From Gammaproteobacteria bacterium (GTDB taxonomy: Bacteria; Pseudomonadota; Gammaproteobacteria; Poriferisulfidales; Poriferisulfidaceae), in contig JAPOXW010000013.1 in the NCBI GenBank assembly GCA_026706895.1, positions 106,436 to 170,435 of the forward strand: DNA of 64,000 nucleotides, in the 5' to 3' direction. The notes under the pieces were generated by a model, which did not search any database, was not told where the DNA came from, and worked only from the letters and a program-made list of their open reading frames with translations. Within the stretch, counting starts at the first letter, position 1. The number at the start of each line of letters is the position of its first letter. A program made the translations under genes and the position numbers. Positions 55,653 to 64,000 of this stretch are shown in pieces.

Positions 55653-56950
55653 GACACGTGCTCCAGCAGCGCGGCACCGCCCTGCCCTCCGCCAATGCAT
55701 AAGCTTGCGACACCGAACCGCCCCTTCATGCGTTGCAGTTGCTTGAGGACATGCAGCACGATCCGCGCGCCCGTCATGCCTACCGGGTGGCCAATCGCGA
55801 CCGCCCCGCCATGCGGATTGAGTCGTTCCTTATCGATTGGTGCGAGGCAATCGGTCCGGCCCAACGCTTCGCGCATGTAGGTTTCGTCCTGCCAAGCCGA
55901 CAGGCATGCCAGAACCTGCACCGCAAATGCTTCGTTGATTTCGAAGCAATCGATTTCAGCAACCGTGATCTCAGCCTGGTCGAACAGATCCCGCATTGCA
56001 TGCACCGGTCCGAGTCCCATCACGACCGGATCCAGTGCGGCCCAATTGATGTGGTGCAGAATGCCGAGGATCGGAAGCCGGTACTTCTCGATTGCCTCCT
56101 CCGAGGCCAACAGCAACGCGGCCGCACCATCGCTGATCTGCGCACTGTTGCCGGCCGTCACGTTGCCGTTCGGAGGATCGAACGCCGCCCGCAGCCGGCC
56201 CAGTTGATCTAGCGAAGAATCGCGCCGCACACCCGTATCCTGCACGTAGACTTCACCGGTCGATCCATCGTACAGGGGAGTGATCTCGTCATCGAAAACC
56301 CCTGCATCCTGTGCCCGCGCGGCAAGTTCGTGACTTTCCAGTGCAAAGGTGTCCATGGCCCGACGGGGAATCCGGAAACGGTGCGCCAGTTCTTCCGCGG
56401 TCTGGCCCATGTTGAGATCAACAACCGGATCGGTCAAACCGCACTTGAGGGCGCTGACTGGGCTCAGCATGCGGGGCCTGAATCCCAACAACGCGCGTAA
56501 TCGAGCCCAATGCCCTCGCGCCCGGCTGAAACGTCCCAGCCAGGACACGGCTTCCGGCCCGAGAAGGACAGGCGCGCGACTCATCACCTCGACGCCTCCG
56601 GCGAGGACCAAGTCCGAAGCGCCCTGCGCAATGCGTTGCGCCGCCGCATCCAGTGCCTGCATCCCGGATGCACAGTTGCGTTGGACGGTATGCGCGGGCA
56701 CGCTCAGGTCCAACCCCAGGCGAAGGCCGATTATCCGGGAGATGTTTGCCTCGGATTCGCTGGGCATCACGCAACCCCAGACCAGTTCCTGCAGGCCCTC
56801 TCGGGCTTTCGGATAACGCAAGACAAGATCCCGGCTGCAGGCCACTGCCAGATCACTTGCGGAAAACGGCCCCGGAGATCCGGACGCCTTGAGGATCGGC
56901 GTGCGCCGGCCGTCGACGACGTAGACTGTGCGCCCGTAGTTCAGCGGCAT
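55649..56950 (-). CDS. fadI: Acetyl-CoA acyltransferase (thiolase, FadI-type)
   Basis: The thiolytic enzyme of beta-oxidation. The nucleophilic Cys is in VQRNCASGMQAL, with His in NPHGGAVAIGHPVGMTGAR and the second Cys in ASLCIGGGQGGA. ATG 56950 (MPLNYGRTVYVVDGRRTP) gives 433 aa, the size of FadI. The open frame to 57103 runs across the end of the dehydrogenase gene. It pairs with the FadJ-type subunit as ATGA-coupled alpha/beta genes. Confidence 0.93.
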   Translation of the reverse strand: MPLNYGRTVYVVDGRRTPILKASGSPGPFSASDLAVACSRDLVLRYPKAREGLQELVWGCVMPSESEANISRIIGLRLGLDLSVPAHTVQRNCASGMQALDAAAQRIAQGASDLVLAGGVEVMSRAPVLLGPEAVSWLGRFSRARGHWARLRALLGFRPRMLSPVSALKCGLTDPVVDLNMGQTAEELAHRFRIPRRAMDTFALESHELAARAQDAGVFDDEITPLYDGSTGEVYVQDTGVRRDSSLDQLGRLRAAFDPPNGNVTAGNSAQISDGAAALLLASEEAIEKYRLPILGILHHINWAALDPVVMGLGPVHAMRDLFDQAEITVAEIDCFEINEAFAVQVLACLSAWQDETYMREALGRTDCLAPIDKERLNPHGGAVAIGHPVGMTGARIVLHVLKQLQRMKGRFGVASLCIGGGQGGAALLEHVS

Positions 56951-56996
56951 GACTGACGCCGGGTTGCGGCGGGTCTCGGCAGATCCTGGAGACTCA

Positions 56997-59483
56997 TCAC
57001 GTTCCGCGATCCTGCGGGCCCTTCGGCAGTACCGGCGCCTCGCGCGCCCAATCCTCCGGCGCGAATGCATCCACCGCGATGATTTCGTCCACCCGGCGTT
57101 CAACCTGTCGCAACTGTTCCACCTGCTCGGCGGTTACGATTCCGACCTCCATTGCCTGATCCAAGTCGGCACCGCTTTCGCCGGTCGCAATCTTTCCTTC
57201 CTTCACTGCGCGACGCAACGCACGCCGGACCGGCTCCAGTTCTTTCGTTTCAATCAAGCCCTGCTCCAGACGGATGGCCGGGTCGTCCGGCCCCCCGCCC
57301 AGGAAAATTCCCTCGCACAGGCGGTCGCGTTCCGGCTCCGGCGCCGAGATCAGTTGGGCGACCGCGCTGTCTGCCGTGTCGATTCGGAACTGGCCCATGC
57401 GTCCCAGTGGCAGGGTGGAAGCACGCAGCAGGGCACGCAGCCAGAAGTTGTCAAGGTTGCGAATCAATTCATCCAGCGCCGTCAGGAAGTGCTGCCGGCA
57501 TTCCATCAGCGCCCAGTCGCGAAGCACAACCTCTTCCGAGCGACTGCCTCGCGCCCGAAAACGGCGGATCACGCAAACGGCCATGTACTGGGCGGAAAAC
57601 ATGTCCGCCAGACGCGCCGACAGGCGTTCGCGGCGTTTGAGCATCCCTCCGTAGCGTAGCAGCAGGACATCGACCACCCAGGCAAAACACGCGCTCTGCC
57701 ACGCCAGGAACCGGTACGGAGCCAAAGGCGCGCCCGGGAGCGGATAGCGCCCGCCGCTGAGCCCGAGCACGAACGCGCGGGCAGCACTGCGGAGAGTGGT
57801 TTCCGCATGCTGATGCAGAATCTGGTCGAATGCTTCCAGCGTCTCGTCTCCTTCTTCCATCTGCAGGCATTCCATCTCCCGCAGCAGATGGGGGTGGCAA
57901 CGCACCAAACCCTGCCCGAAGATGATCATGTTGCGCGTCAACAGGTTGGCGCCTTCCACCGTGATCGCGATCGGCACCGCCTGGTAGAGACGGGCCACCT
58001 GGTTGCGCGGGCCCACGCAGATAGCCACGCCGGCGCCGATATCCATGGCGCCGTTGACGACCTGCCGCATGCGCTCGGTCAGTTGCTGCTTGGCAATCGC
58101 CGAGGCGACCGAGGAACACTCCCCCCGATCTTCCTGGTGCGCGATCTCGGTTCGCACGGCATCCATCAGGTGCGTATTGCCGCCGATTCTCCCGAGCACT
58201 TCCTCGACCCCTTCGAAGCGTGCGATCGGCAGCGAGAACTGGCGCCGCACGGCAGCATAGGCACCCGTATGGCGAGTCGCGAGCTTGCCGGCCGCCACGG
58301 CCAAAGCGGGGAGCGAAATACCCCGGCCCTCGCCCAGGCATTCCATCAACATCTGCCAGCCGCGCCCAACCCCCTCACGCCCGCCGATGACCTGATCCAT
58401 CGGGATGAGCACGCCGCGCCCGAGAACCGGCCCGTTCATGAACGGGACCTGCAGAGGCATGTGCCGTCGCCCGACCTCGACCCCTGGCGCGTCCGCCGGC
58501 ACCAGTGCCAGCGTGATCCCCCGGTCGGGCGGCCCTCCCAGAAAGCCGTCCGGATCGTGCAGGCGGAAAGCCAAGCCGATCAACGTCGCGACCGGCGCCA
58601 AGGTGATGTAGCGTTTTTCCCAGTTGAGGCAAATGCCCAGAACGGTCTCTCCATTCTCCTCCCACTGGCAGACCACGCCGGTGTCTTGTAGAGACGCCGC
58701 ATCCGACCCGGCACGTGGCCCGGTCAGGCCGAAGCAGGGTGTCTCCTCCCCTCGGGCAAGCCGGGGGAGGTAATGATCCTTCTGTTCCTGCGTGCCGTAG
58801 CGCAGCAGGAGTTTGCCCGGACCGAGCGAGTTGGGAACCATGACCGTAACCGCCGCCGTGACGCTGCGGCTGGCGATCTTCATGACCACTTCGGAATGGG
58901 CAAGCGCCGAGAAACCCAGGCCACCGTATTGTTCCGGCAGCACCATTCCGAAAAATTTCTCCTCCCGGATCAACTGCCAGGCTTCCGGTGGGAGATCGTA
59001 GTCGGCCGTCGTAATGCGCCAATCGTCCAGCAGCGCGCACAGGCGCTCGACGGGCCCTTCGAGAAACTCCCGTTCCGCCTTGGTGAGCTTCGCAGGTTCG
59101 CCTTGCAGGATCTTCTCCCAGTCGGGGGAACCGGTGAACAGCGCTTCTTCCCAACCTGCGACGCCAGCCTGCAGGGCTTCGCGCTCGGTGTCGGACAGGG
59201 GCGGCAAGGCCTTGCGCAACCGATGCCAGGCAGGCTGGACGATAACGGATTGCCGCCAGCCCTGATGGACCCACATCAACACCGGCACCACCCATGCCGC
59301 CACCACCAGAATCGCCCACCAGAACGGCGGCACGAACGTCAGCATCCACAGCAGCAGTGCTAATCCTGCCGCGGCCAGCCAGATCCAGAAATTCGCGGCA
59401 TGAACCGTAATCAGCGCCCAGCCGACGATCAGCAGGACGAGCCCGGCCAGCTGGCAGAAAATCGCGCCTAGAAAACTGCCCAC
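56997..59483 (-). CDS. fadE: Acyl-CoA dehydrogenase, FadE type (membrane-associated)
   Basis: The first enzyme of the beta-oxidation cycle. At 828 aa it is the long FadE type (814 aa in E. coli): three N-terminal membrane spans, then the dehydrogenase core with the FAD/substrate motifs CFGLTGPRAGSDAASLQDTG and the acidic residue of LGEGRGISLPALAV, and a long C-terminal helical domain. It starts one base after the stop of the YiiX-like gene and lies 46 bases before the thiolase gene, so it heads the ligase/FadJ/FadI/FadE unit. Confidence 0.93.
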   Translation of the reverse strand: MGSFLGAIFCQLAGLVLLIVGWALITVHAANFWIWLAAAGLALLLWMLTFVPPFWWAILVVAAWVVPVLMWVHQGWRQSVIVQPAWHRLRKALPPLSDTEREALQAGVAGWEEALFTGSPDWEKILQGEPAKLTKAEREFLEGPVERLCALLDDWRITTADYDLPPEAWQLIREEKFFGMVLPEQYGGLGFSALAHSEVVMKIASRSVTAAVTVMVPNSLGPGKLLLRYGTQEQKDHYLPRLARGEETPCFGLTGPRAGSDAASLQDTGVVCQWEENGETVLGICLNWEKRYITLAPVATLIGLAFRLHDPDGFLGGPPDRGITLALVPADAPGVEVGRRHMPLQVPFMNGPVLGRGVLIPMDQVIGGREGVGRGWQMLMECLGEGRGISLPALAVAAGKLATRHTGAYAAVRRQFSLPIARFEGVEEVLGRIGGNTHLMDAVRTEIAHQEDRGECSSVASAIAKQQLTERMRQVVNGAMDIGAGVAICVGPRNQVARLYQAVPIAITVEGANLLTRNMIIFGQGLVRCHPHLLREMECLQMEEGDETLEAFDQILHQHAETTLRSAARAFVLGLSGGRYPLPGAPLAPYRFLAWQSACFAWVVDVLLLRYGGMLKRRERLSARLADMFSAQYMAVCVIRRFRARGSRSEEVVLRDWALMECRQHFLTALDELIRNLDNFWLRALLRASTLPLGRMGQFRIDTADSAVAQLISAPEPERDRLCEGIFLGGGPDDPAIRLEQGLIETKELEPVRRALRRAVKEGKIATGESGADLDQAMEVGIVTAEQVEQLRQVERRVDEIIAVDAFAPEDWAREAPVLPKGPQDRGT

Positions 59484-60503
59484 TCAGGCCCTCCCCCCAT
59501 CATCATCAGGTTGGTCTTGCACATCTTCAAATCCTTCAGGTTCCGGATGATCCAGTTTGACATGCATGATATTGCAATCTTCGAGGCTCTCCTGGGCCTC
59601 TTCGGCCAGACCTTCCTCCGACCACGGCAGTTTCCTGTAGAAGCCGATGTCGTCCTGGCCGAGCAGCGGGTACTTGATGACCGAGAAATACGGGGAATGA
59701 TCGAAGTCGCGCGGCGTGATCAGGCGCGGGTTGCGCTGCACCATGCGGAACTGCCCCTCGCTCTCGACGACCAATGGGACGACCGGAAAGCGGACTCGGC
59801 TGAATGCCCCGGCGATCATGGTCGAGCAAATCAGCCGGGTCGGGCCTTGGTAGTTGTGCTCGAACAGGGACGAGTGCCAGCGGCGCGGGACCACCGCCCA
59901 CCACGGCACCAGGAAGCGCGCAAGGTCCAGGATCTGCCGGACGTTGTAGTCTGCCCCCAGATGCAATAGCGCATAGGTCGTGATGCGCCGGGCATCGGCA
60001 TGACTCAGTCCTTGCGGCCGACACAAGCGAAGATGGTGATCGCGGTAGCGCAAGATAGAGGAAACGACGGTACCGCAACCAAGCTCCGACTCCACGATCA
60101 ACGGCGCATCCAACTCGTCGTCCCGGAGGTAACTGCGTGCAACCGCCCGCAGGGCCGGGTCCCGGATCATGTCCAGGGTGCCGATGACCAGCGCCGAATG
60201 CGTCCAGATGCTCTGCGTGATGGCCCGCACTGCGTGCGCCACCCGGGTACGCCCTTCGACCAACAGCACATCGCCCATGCGTACCTCGGCCAACAGATGG
60301 TCGAAGTTGATCGGCGAGAGGACGGCTATCTTCTTCTTCTCGACCAGCAACCAGGCGGTGACCCATTGTTCCAGCCACTCCACCATTTTCCGCCAGAGAA
60401 CCAGTGCCCGGCAGGCATACGCCCGGCCTCGGTCCATCCAGCGCTCCGCAGCCCGCCGCCAAACCGCCGGATCCGAAAGTCGCAGAGGAGAAGTCAAGCG
60501 CAT
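59484..60503 (-). CDS. YiiX-like permuted papain-fold amidase/peptidase
   Basis: The protein has the permuted papain-like arrangement of the YiiX/DUF830 group, with the catalytic His in IWTHSALVIG and the Cys in RLICSTMIAGAF, plus GDVLLVEGR near the start of the domain. Length is 339 aa; a basic amphipathic N-terminus (WRRAAERWMDRGRAYACRAL) precedes it. No signal peptide is clear. It ends one base before the FadE-type gene, so it may belong to the same transcript; the substrate is unknown. Confidence 0.8.
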   Translation of the reverse strand: MRLTSPLRLSDPAVWRRAAERWMDRGRAYACRALVLWRKMVEWLEQWVTAWLLVEKKKIAVLSPINFDHLLAEVRMGDVLLVEGRTRVAHAVRAITQSIWTHSALVIGTLDMIRDPALRAVARSYLRDDELDAPLIVESELGCGTVVSSILRYRDHHLRLCRPQGLSHADARRITTYALLHLGADYNVRQILDLARFLVPWWAVVPRRWHSSLFEHNYQGPTRLICSTMIAGAFSRVRFPVVPLVVESEGQFRMVQRNPRLITPRDFDHSPYFSVIKYPLLGQDDIGFYRKLPWSEEGLAEEAQESLEDCNIMHVKLDHPEPEGFEDVQDQPDDDGGRA

Positions 60504-60535
60504 ACTTGACTATTCTAGTCGGCGCGCCTATCCCG

Positions 60536-61120
60536 CTAGGCGAAAACGATCCAAGTGGTCGCCAGGTATTTGACGCCCTGCTCCAAGGTGACGCCCCGAT
60601 GCTGATGGGTCCAGAACGGCGGGAACAGGATCAGCCGCCCGGGCGCAGGCCGGATTTTTACGCCCTGGTGCAGGAACTCGGTCTCGCCGCCCGGTCCCGC
60701 CACGTCGTTGAGGTACCAGATCGCGACCAGCTGCCGATCCGCCAAAGTTGTGCTGTCCGCGTCCACGTGCCAGTGGTAATACTCGCCCTCGTCGGTCCGC
60801 TGCACGGCATATCCCTGGTCCTTGAACCGTCCGCGAAAATACGGATAGTGCCGCTGCAACTTCTGCAACGCGGTCGACAAGGACGTGAACAGCCAGCGGT
60901 CGACATCCCGCCACTCCGGTCCCGCCAGGGTCAGGTCGGTCGAGCGCTTGAGCTCAAGCCGCTCGCCCGCATCGGCGCCGGTGCGCCCGGGTCTTTTCCC
61001 CGGATGCGCCTCGAATCGCTCGATAATGGCCTGGCACTGCACCCCCGTCAGGACGCCGTCCTGCTGCCAGATGAAACTGCCGGGGAGAACCTCGTGCAGT
61101 TCAGACAGGGATACGCTCAC
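60536..61120 (-). CDS. 2OG-Fe(II) oxygenase, prolyl-4-hydroxylase type
   Basis: A 194-aa dioxygenase with the iron-binding facial triad: HxD in YYHWHVDAD and the distal His in WTHQHRGVT, followed by the 2-oxoglutarate Lys in GVKYLATTWIVF. This is the P4Hc layout. It overlaps the upstream unknown gene by four bases, so the pair is coupled. The substrate (a protein or small molecule) is unknown. Confidence 0.88.
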   Translation of the reverse strand: MSVSLSELHEVLPGSFIWQQDGVLTGVQCQAIIERFEAHPGKRPGRTGADAGERLELKRSTDLTLAGPEWRDVDRWLFTSLSTALQKLQRHYPYFRGRFKDQGYAVQRTDEGEYYHWHVDADSTTLADRQLVAIWYLNDVAGPGGETEFLHQGVKIRPAPGRLILFPPFWTHQHRGVTLEQGVKYLATTWIVFA

Positions 61121-62154
61121 AACGTCGACGCTTCAAGTTTGCTCGTTATTTTTTGTGCAGGATCTTGGGTTCGGTTACCGGCACGCAGCAACCGCTTGGC
61201 AGTTTTCTCCCAATGCTCGCGGCCCCGGTCGACCGTCTTGAGCAAAACGCGTTCATCGCGGCCCTCCCGCCAGCGATCCAGAGCCTCCACCAGATCCGGG
61301 AATAGCTGCCGGCGCATGGCCGTCAGGCTGGCCCGGTAGAACAACAGCGCAGCCCGGTTGCCCTCCTCCAGCAGAGCCGGCAGCGTCACCTGGCAGTCGG
61401 CCCAGTGGTCGCGTACCGCGCGCAGGCCGAGTTCCGCCGCCCCACGGGGCAAGGCGTGCAGCAAGTCGTGCCAATCCTCACCCAATTCCCGGCCTACCTC
61501 GATCTCGCCAATTTCATGCAGGATTACGGTCTTCGCCTCGCATTCCGTCATCGCATCCAGCGCCGACTCCAGATCCTCATCGAAGGGATAGCAGCGCAGG
61601 GCCTCGCCCAGCACATTGTCCTTCCGGTTCCAGCGCCACTCCTGCAGGCGCTCCCACAGCATGCGACGCAAGGACTCCCGGCGCACGAAAATGGTCCGGC
61701 CCAAGGCCATCGCCGGCGGCGCAGTCAGATCCCGCGCACACTCTTCCCGGGCCTCGTAGATCCGATAATCCCCCCGACCCTGTTCGCCCAACAGCCGACC
61801 CAGGAAAAAATGCGGCACCTTGTGCAGCCCCAAGCCCGCGCTGTACACGTAGCCTTCCGGCAGCAGCGCCCGGTTGATGCCTTCGGTATCGAACGGGTCG
61901 TAGGTTTGCCCCTGGATCGACACGGGTTGATACGATTCTTCTCCCAGTTCCTCCCAGCGCTCCTCCCGTTCCTGGATCCAGCGGCCCACTGCCTCGTTCG
62001 GCAGGGTCGCCGTGAAATCCAGGCCCATCTCCCAGCGAAAGTATTCGCGCATCTTGAGCAGGTACACGCACATGGTCAGGGCTCCCGCATGGCGGGCATC
62101 GGCAATGTCGCAGTTGGCCTGGACGCGCTCGCACAAGGGTTCGATGGCCTGCAT
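61117..62154 (-). CDS. Conserved-looking hypothetical protein with HEIGE motif
   Basis: A 345-aa mostly helical, cytoplasmic-looking protein. The N-terminal part (PLCERVQANCDIADARHAGA) and the segment VILHEIGEIEVGRELGEDWH, with histidines and acids spaced like metal ligands, stand out. The C-terminus is charged (RGREHWEKTAKRLLRA). It is translationally coupled to the 2OG oxygenase. I do not recognise the family confidently. It could be a metal-binding or scaffold partner of the oxygenase. Confidence 0.7.
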   Translation of the reverse strand: MQAIEPLCERVQANCDIADARHAGALTMCVYLLKMREYFRWEMGLDFTATLPNEAVGRWIQEREERWEELGEESYQPVSIQGQTYDPFDTEGINRALLPEGYVYSAGLGLHKVPHFFLGRLLGEQGRGDYRIYEAREECARDLTAPPAMALGRTIFVRRESLRRMLWERLQEWRWNRKDNVLGEALRCYPFDEDLESALDAMTECEAKTVILHEIGEIEVGRELGEDWHDLLHALPRGAAELGLRAVRDHWADCQVTLPALLEEGNRAALLFYRASLTAMRRQLFPDLVEALDRWREGRDERVLLKTVDRGREHWEKTAKRLLRAGNRTQDPAQKITSKLEASTL

Positions 62155-62177
62155 GGTGTTGCTCTTCCTACCGCCGT

Positions 62178-62480
62178 TTAAAAATGTCGCGTTGCCAGCA
62201 TGCGATCATGCAAAACCCGCATGATCTCGATGCCGTAACTTGTCTCTCGGTAATAAACGACATGACGAATAACCGGGTACTTTCGGTATCCAACGCGAAT
62301 ATTGTCGCATCGTGTTCCAGCCTTCGGGCTGTCGGCCAAAAATTCAAATGCGGCAGTTAAATCGTCGATATAGTGATCGGTCTGCTCTGCGCCCCACTCG
62401 GTGAGTGAGTAGAGCCAAACTGCTTCCATGTCTTCCCTTGCTCTCGGAGCAAGCCTGTATTCAGCGGGTTTTGCCGGCAT
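62178..62480 (-). CDS. parE: ParE-type toxin (second module)
   Basis: A 100-aa ParE/RelE-fold toxin: YRLAPRAREDMEAVWLYSLT, then PKAGTRCDNIRVGYRKYPVI and the ending IEIMRVLHDRMLATRHF. The start ATG 62480 overlaps the ParD gene by 20 bases; an upstream frame runs to 62519. It differs from the toxin at 35411-35722 in sequence, so this is a separate module. Confidence 0.9.
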   Translation of the reverse strand: MPAKPAEYRLAPRAREDMEAVWLYSLTEWGAEQTDHYIDDLTAAFEFLADSPKAGTRCDNIRVGYRKYPVIRHVVYYRETSYGIEIMRVLHDRMLATRHF

Positions 62481-62718
62481 GTTTGGCCGCCATTTCTTGT
62501 TTGAACTGACGACTATCAAACGGCTGTGGATCGCCGCTTTCCTCGCCCTCGATCAGTGCGGCACGGATCGCCTCAATATCGGCTTGACTGGCCTGGTCGC
62601 GACGAATCAGATCGCGGACATATTCGCTGTCATTGGTAAACTGTCCGGCGGCGATTTGCGCTTTGATCCAATTGTCTTGTTGGTCGGTCACAGTGATTGT
62701 TTTGCGGGTTGTACCCAT
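62461..62718 (-). CDS. parD: ParD-type antitoxin (second module)
   Basis: An 85-aa ribbon-helix-helix antitoxin: GTTRKTITVTDQQDNWIKAQ, then TNDSEYVRDLIRRDQASQAD and an Arg/Lys-rich flexible C-terminus (EMAAKHAGKTR). The EYVRDLIRRD core is shared with the antitoxin at 35734-35988. Start ATG 62718; five in-frame residues precede it. It overlaps the toxin gene and should autoregulate. Confidence 0.9.
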   Translation of the reverse strand: MGTTRKTITVTDQQDNWIKAQIAAGQFTNDSEYVRDLIRRDQASQADIEAIRAALIEGEESGDPQPFDSRQFKQEMAAKHAGKTR

Positions 62719-62794
62719 GAGAATGGCCTCCAAGGAGTTACAAAAGTATCATACTATTGGTGCAGATTAGCACAGTTCCTGCCAGAGTCTCATT

Positions 62795-63355
62795 ATGCCC
62801 CGCCTTTCCCGACATTGGAACCAGCGTGAAACGCCGCGAAGCGCAGACCAGACGGCCAGCGCCCTGTCGGTTAATATCTGGCGGCTTGCCGGCGATGCTT
62901 TGCTGGCGCTTGAGAACGACGGGTTCGAAACCGCCAACTGGTCGCAGCGACTGGATGTCATCGCGCAGTTTGCGATTTTCGGCGTGCACCTGGTCGACCG
63001 CGAAATCCAGTCACGGCTGCCCGACGAAGAGCGCGCCCGGCTGATTCCCTCGCTGGCCAGGCACCTGGCCGCGCTGATGCAGGACAACCGGTTGGAATGC
63101 GACGGCCCGGGAGAGCATGCGGCCCGTTTCATCGAACAACTCGATGCGCAAGCCGAAACCTATGCCAGATGTCAGTGGTCCGAAGAAGAGGGCCCTGGGT
63201 TCGCGCTGTGCCGGGAACTCGGCGATGCGGTGGCCGGCAGCATGGGAGAAAAGGATCAGGAATGGATCGCCACTTACGTCATCGACCGCGAGGCGCCAAA
63301 GTTCGCGACTGCGCTGCGGCGGGTTCTCCGCGGCCTGGTTGCAGGCGGAACATAG
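62795..63355 (+). CDS. Helical hypothetical protein
   Basis: A 186-aa protein without signal peptide, rich in Leu/Ala helices (SVNIWRLAGDALLALENDGF, DVIAQFAIFGVHLVDREIQS) and with an acidic centre (CQWSEEEGPGF). It is divergent from the second parDE module, with 76 bases between. GC and codon use match the core genes nearby. No family recognised. Confidence 0.6.
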   Translation: MPRLSRHWNQRETPRSADQTASALSVNIWRLAGDALLALENDGFETANWSQRLDVIAQFAIFGVHLVDREIQSRLPDEERARLIPSLARHLAALMQDNRLECDGPGEHAARFIEQLDAQAETYARCQWSEEEGPGFALCRELGDAVAGSMGEKDQEWIATYVIDREAPKFATALRRVLRGLVAGGT

Positions 63356-63391
63356 CGTTTGCAAATTCAGTGTTCGGAAGAACTTCTAAAC

Positions 63392-63661
63392 CTACAGAAC
63401 TCTCCGGTAGTCGAAGTCCAGTGCTTCCCCTAGTTTCATGGCATTAGCCTTGCCCAACACCCGCTTATTGTTTTCTATTTCAGACAAGTGGTGCTGGAGA
63501 ATGCCGGTTCGGTCAGCCAGTTCCGCCTGTGTCATGTCCGCACGTTGGCGGTACAAGCGCAAGTAGTAGCCGGGACTTTGGTAATAATCGCCATGCCTCC
63601 CCTTTGCTTCACCATGGAGGACTTCCGCTAACACTCGATCTTTGCTCAAGTGCAGGTCCAA
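63392..63661 (-). CDS. Xre-type helix-turn-helix regulator
   Basis: An 89-aa protein with an Xre/HTH domain (LRLYRQRADMTQAELADRTG, LQHHLSEIENNKRVLGKANA) preceded by a short charged arm. Such proteins are repressors or antitoxins. The neighbour at 63688-63879 lies 26 bases upstream in the same orientation, but I see no matching HigB/RelE toxin, so toxin-antitoxin membership is unproven. Confidence 0.85.
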   Translation of the reverse strand: MDLHLSKDRVLAEVLHGEAKGRHGDYYQSPGYYLRLYRQRADMTQAELADRTGILQHHLSEIENNKRVLGKANAMKLGEALDFDYRRVL

Positions 63662-63687
63662 GTCTGAAAGACTTACTTCTTCCTGGA

Positions 63688-63879
63688 TTATGTCCAGTTC
63701 TCGAAATTGCCGGTTTCCTGTTCCTGGCCGTCCTCAAATCCGGCCTGGTAGGCTTCGGTGATTCGCTGCTCTTCTCGCGTCGGGTGGCCCAGATAGCCGC
63801 CTTGCCAACCGAGAACATACTCGGGGTCGACCCCCAGTTCTTCCATGCGGGAGACCGCGTCTCGATAGGTTTGGTCCAT
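63688..63879 (-). CDS. Small acidic hypothetical protein upstream of the Xre gene
   Basis: A 63-aa acidic protein (MEELGVDPEYVLGWQGGYLG, TEAYQAGFEDGQEQETGNF), soluble, with no recognisable family. It lies two bases after the end of a gene that enters from the right edge and 26 bases before the Xre regulator, suggesting a three-gene leftward unit. Confidence 0.6.
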   Translation of the reverse strand: MDQTYRDAVSRMEELGVDPEYVLGWQGGYLGHPTREEQRITEAYQAGFEDGQEQETGNFENWT

Positions 63880-63881
63880 TG

Positions 63882-64000
63882 TTAGATGTCGTCGATTCCT
63901 TCGCGGGGCGCCATTTTAACATCATGCGCTCCCAGCTGATCCAGTTGCACAGGCTCAGGACATATGGGAACAGGCCCTGCTTGACGATCGCGAGCTAATA
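63882..64000 (-). CDS. C-terminal end of a gene entering from the right edge
   Basis: On the minus strand a frame is open from the window edge to TAA at 63884-63882. The last residues (PVQLDQLGAHDVKMAPREGI) look protein-like. It ends two bases before the start of the next small gene. Only about 38 codons are visible, so no function can be given. Confidence 0.45.
   Translation of the reverse strand, partial: LARDRQAGPVPICPEPVQLDQLGAHDVKMAPREGIDDI

Noticed and set aside
63392..63879. A HigBA-type toxin-antitoxin pair
   Set aside because: The protein beside the Xre regulator is short and acidic and has no HigB/RelE core.

Overview
The window looks like a chromosomal segment of a GC-rich gammaproteobacterium. 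The evidence is gene content and order: the ndk-rlmN-hisS-yfgM-bamB-der series, spoT next to rpoZ, trxA followed by rho, rlmB-rnr, BamB and BamD, ZapD, and a heat-shock (sigma-32 type) groES-groEL promoter. I cannot name a genus from the sequence alone. No rRNA, tRNA or CRISPR array was seen, and no gene-free stretch exceeds 300 bases.

Layout. 1-7582: end of an EI24/CysZ-like membrane protein, then a leftward housekeeping operon (ndk, rlmN, hisS, yfgM, bamB, der) interrupted between hisS and yfgM by a solo TnpB gene. 7714-12228: three small genes of unknown function, then a 3.4-kb composite IS1595-family element. Its 26-bp terminal inverted repeats enclose a fused restriction-methylation gene that begins with an 11-C homopolymer, a 46-codon ORF and a DDE transposase. 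12296-17109: groEL/groES, divergent purH, a rhodanese and a coiled-coil membrane protein.

17280-30633: a leftward conjugation-type (MPF-G/ICE) type IV secretion cluster of 17 genes: TraG-like, TraC/VirB4-like ATPase, VirB8-, VirB9- and VirB10-like scaffold proteins, pilin-like protein, lipoprotein, TraU-like protein, RAQPRD protein and several small membrane proteins. No relaxase, coupling protein or integrase lies in the window.

30831-51494: pgeF, rluD, bamD, nadE, a ParDE module, a PQQ-type sugar dehydrogenase, pilD-coaE-zapD, recG-ridA, a DUF1640-like gene, spoT-rpoZ, trxA, rho, purD-rlmB-rnr. 51620-64000: a fatty-acid beta-oxidation set (acyl-CoA ligase, FadJ-type, FadI-type, FadE-type) in one leftward operon, a YiiX-like amidase, a 2OG-Fe(II) oxygenase coupled to an unknown HEIGE-motif protein, a second ParDE module, and an Xre-type regulator with small partners.

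The least ordinary features are the composite IS1595 element with a possibly phase-variable methylase, the secretion cluster without mobility genes, and a 111-bp AT-rich repeat (hairpin plus paired ACTTTACAT sites). The repeat occurs inside the secretion cluster and again beside spoT, and a third hairpin copy sits at the cluster's upstream edge.
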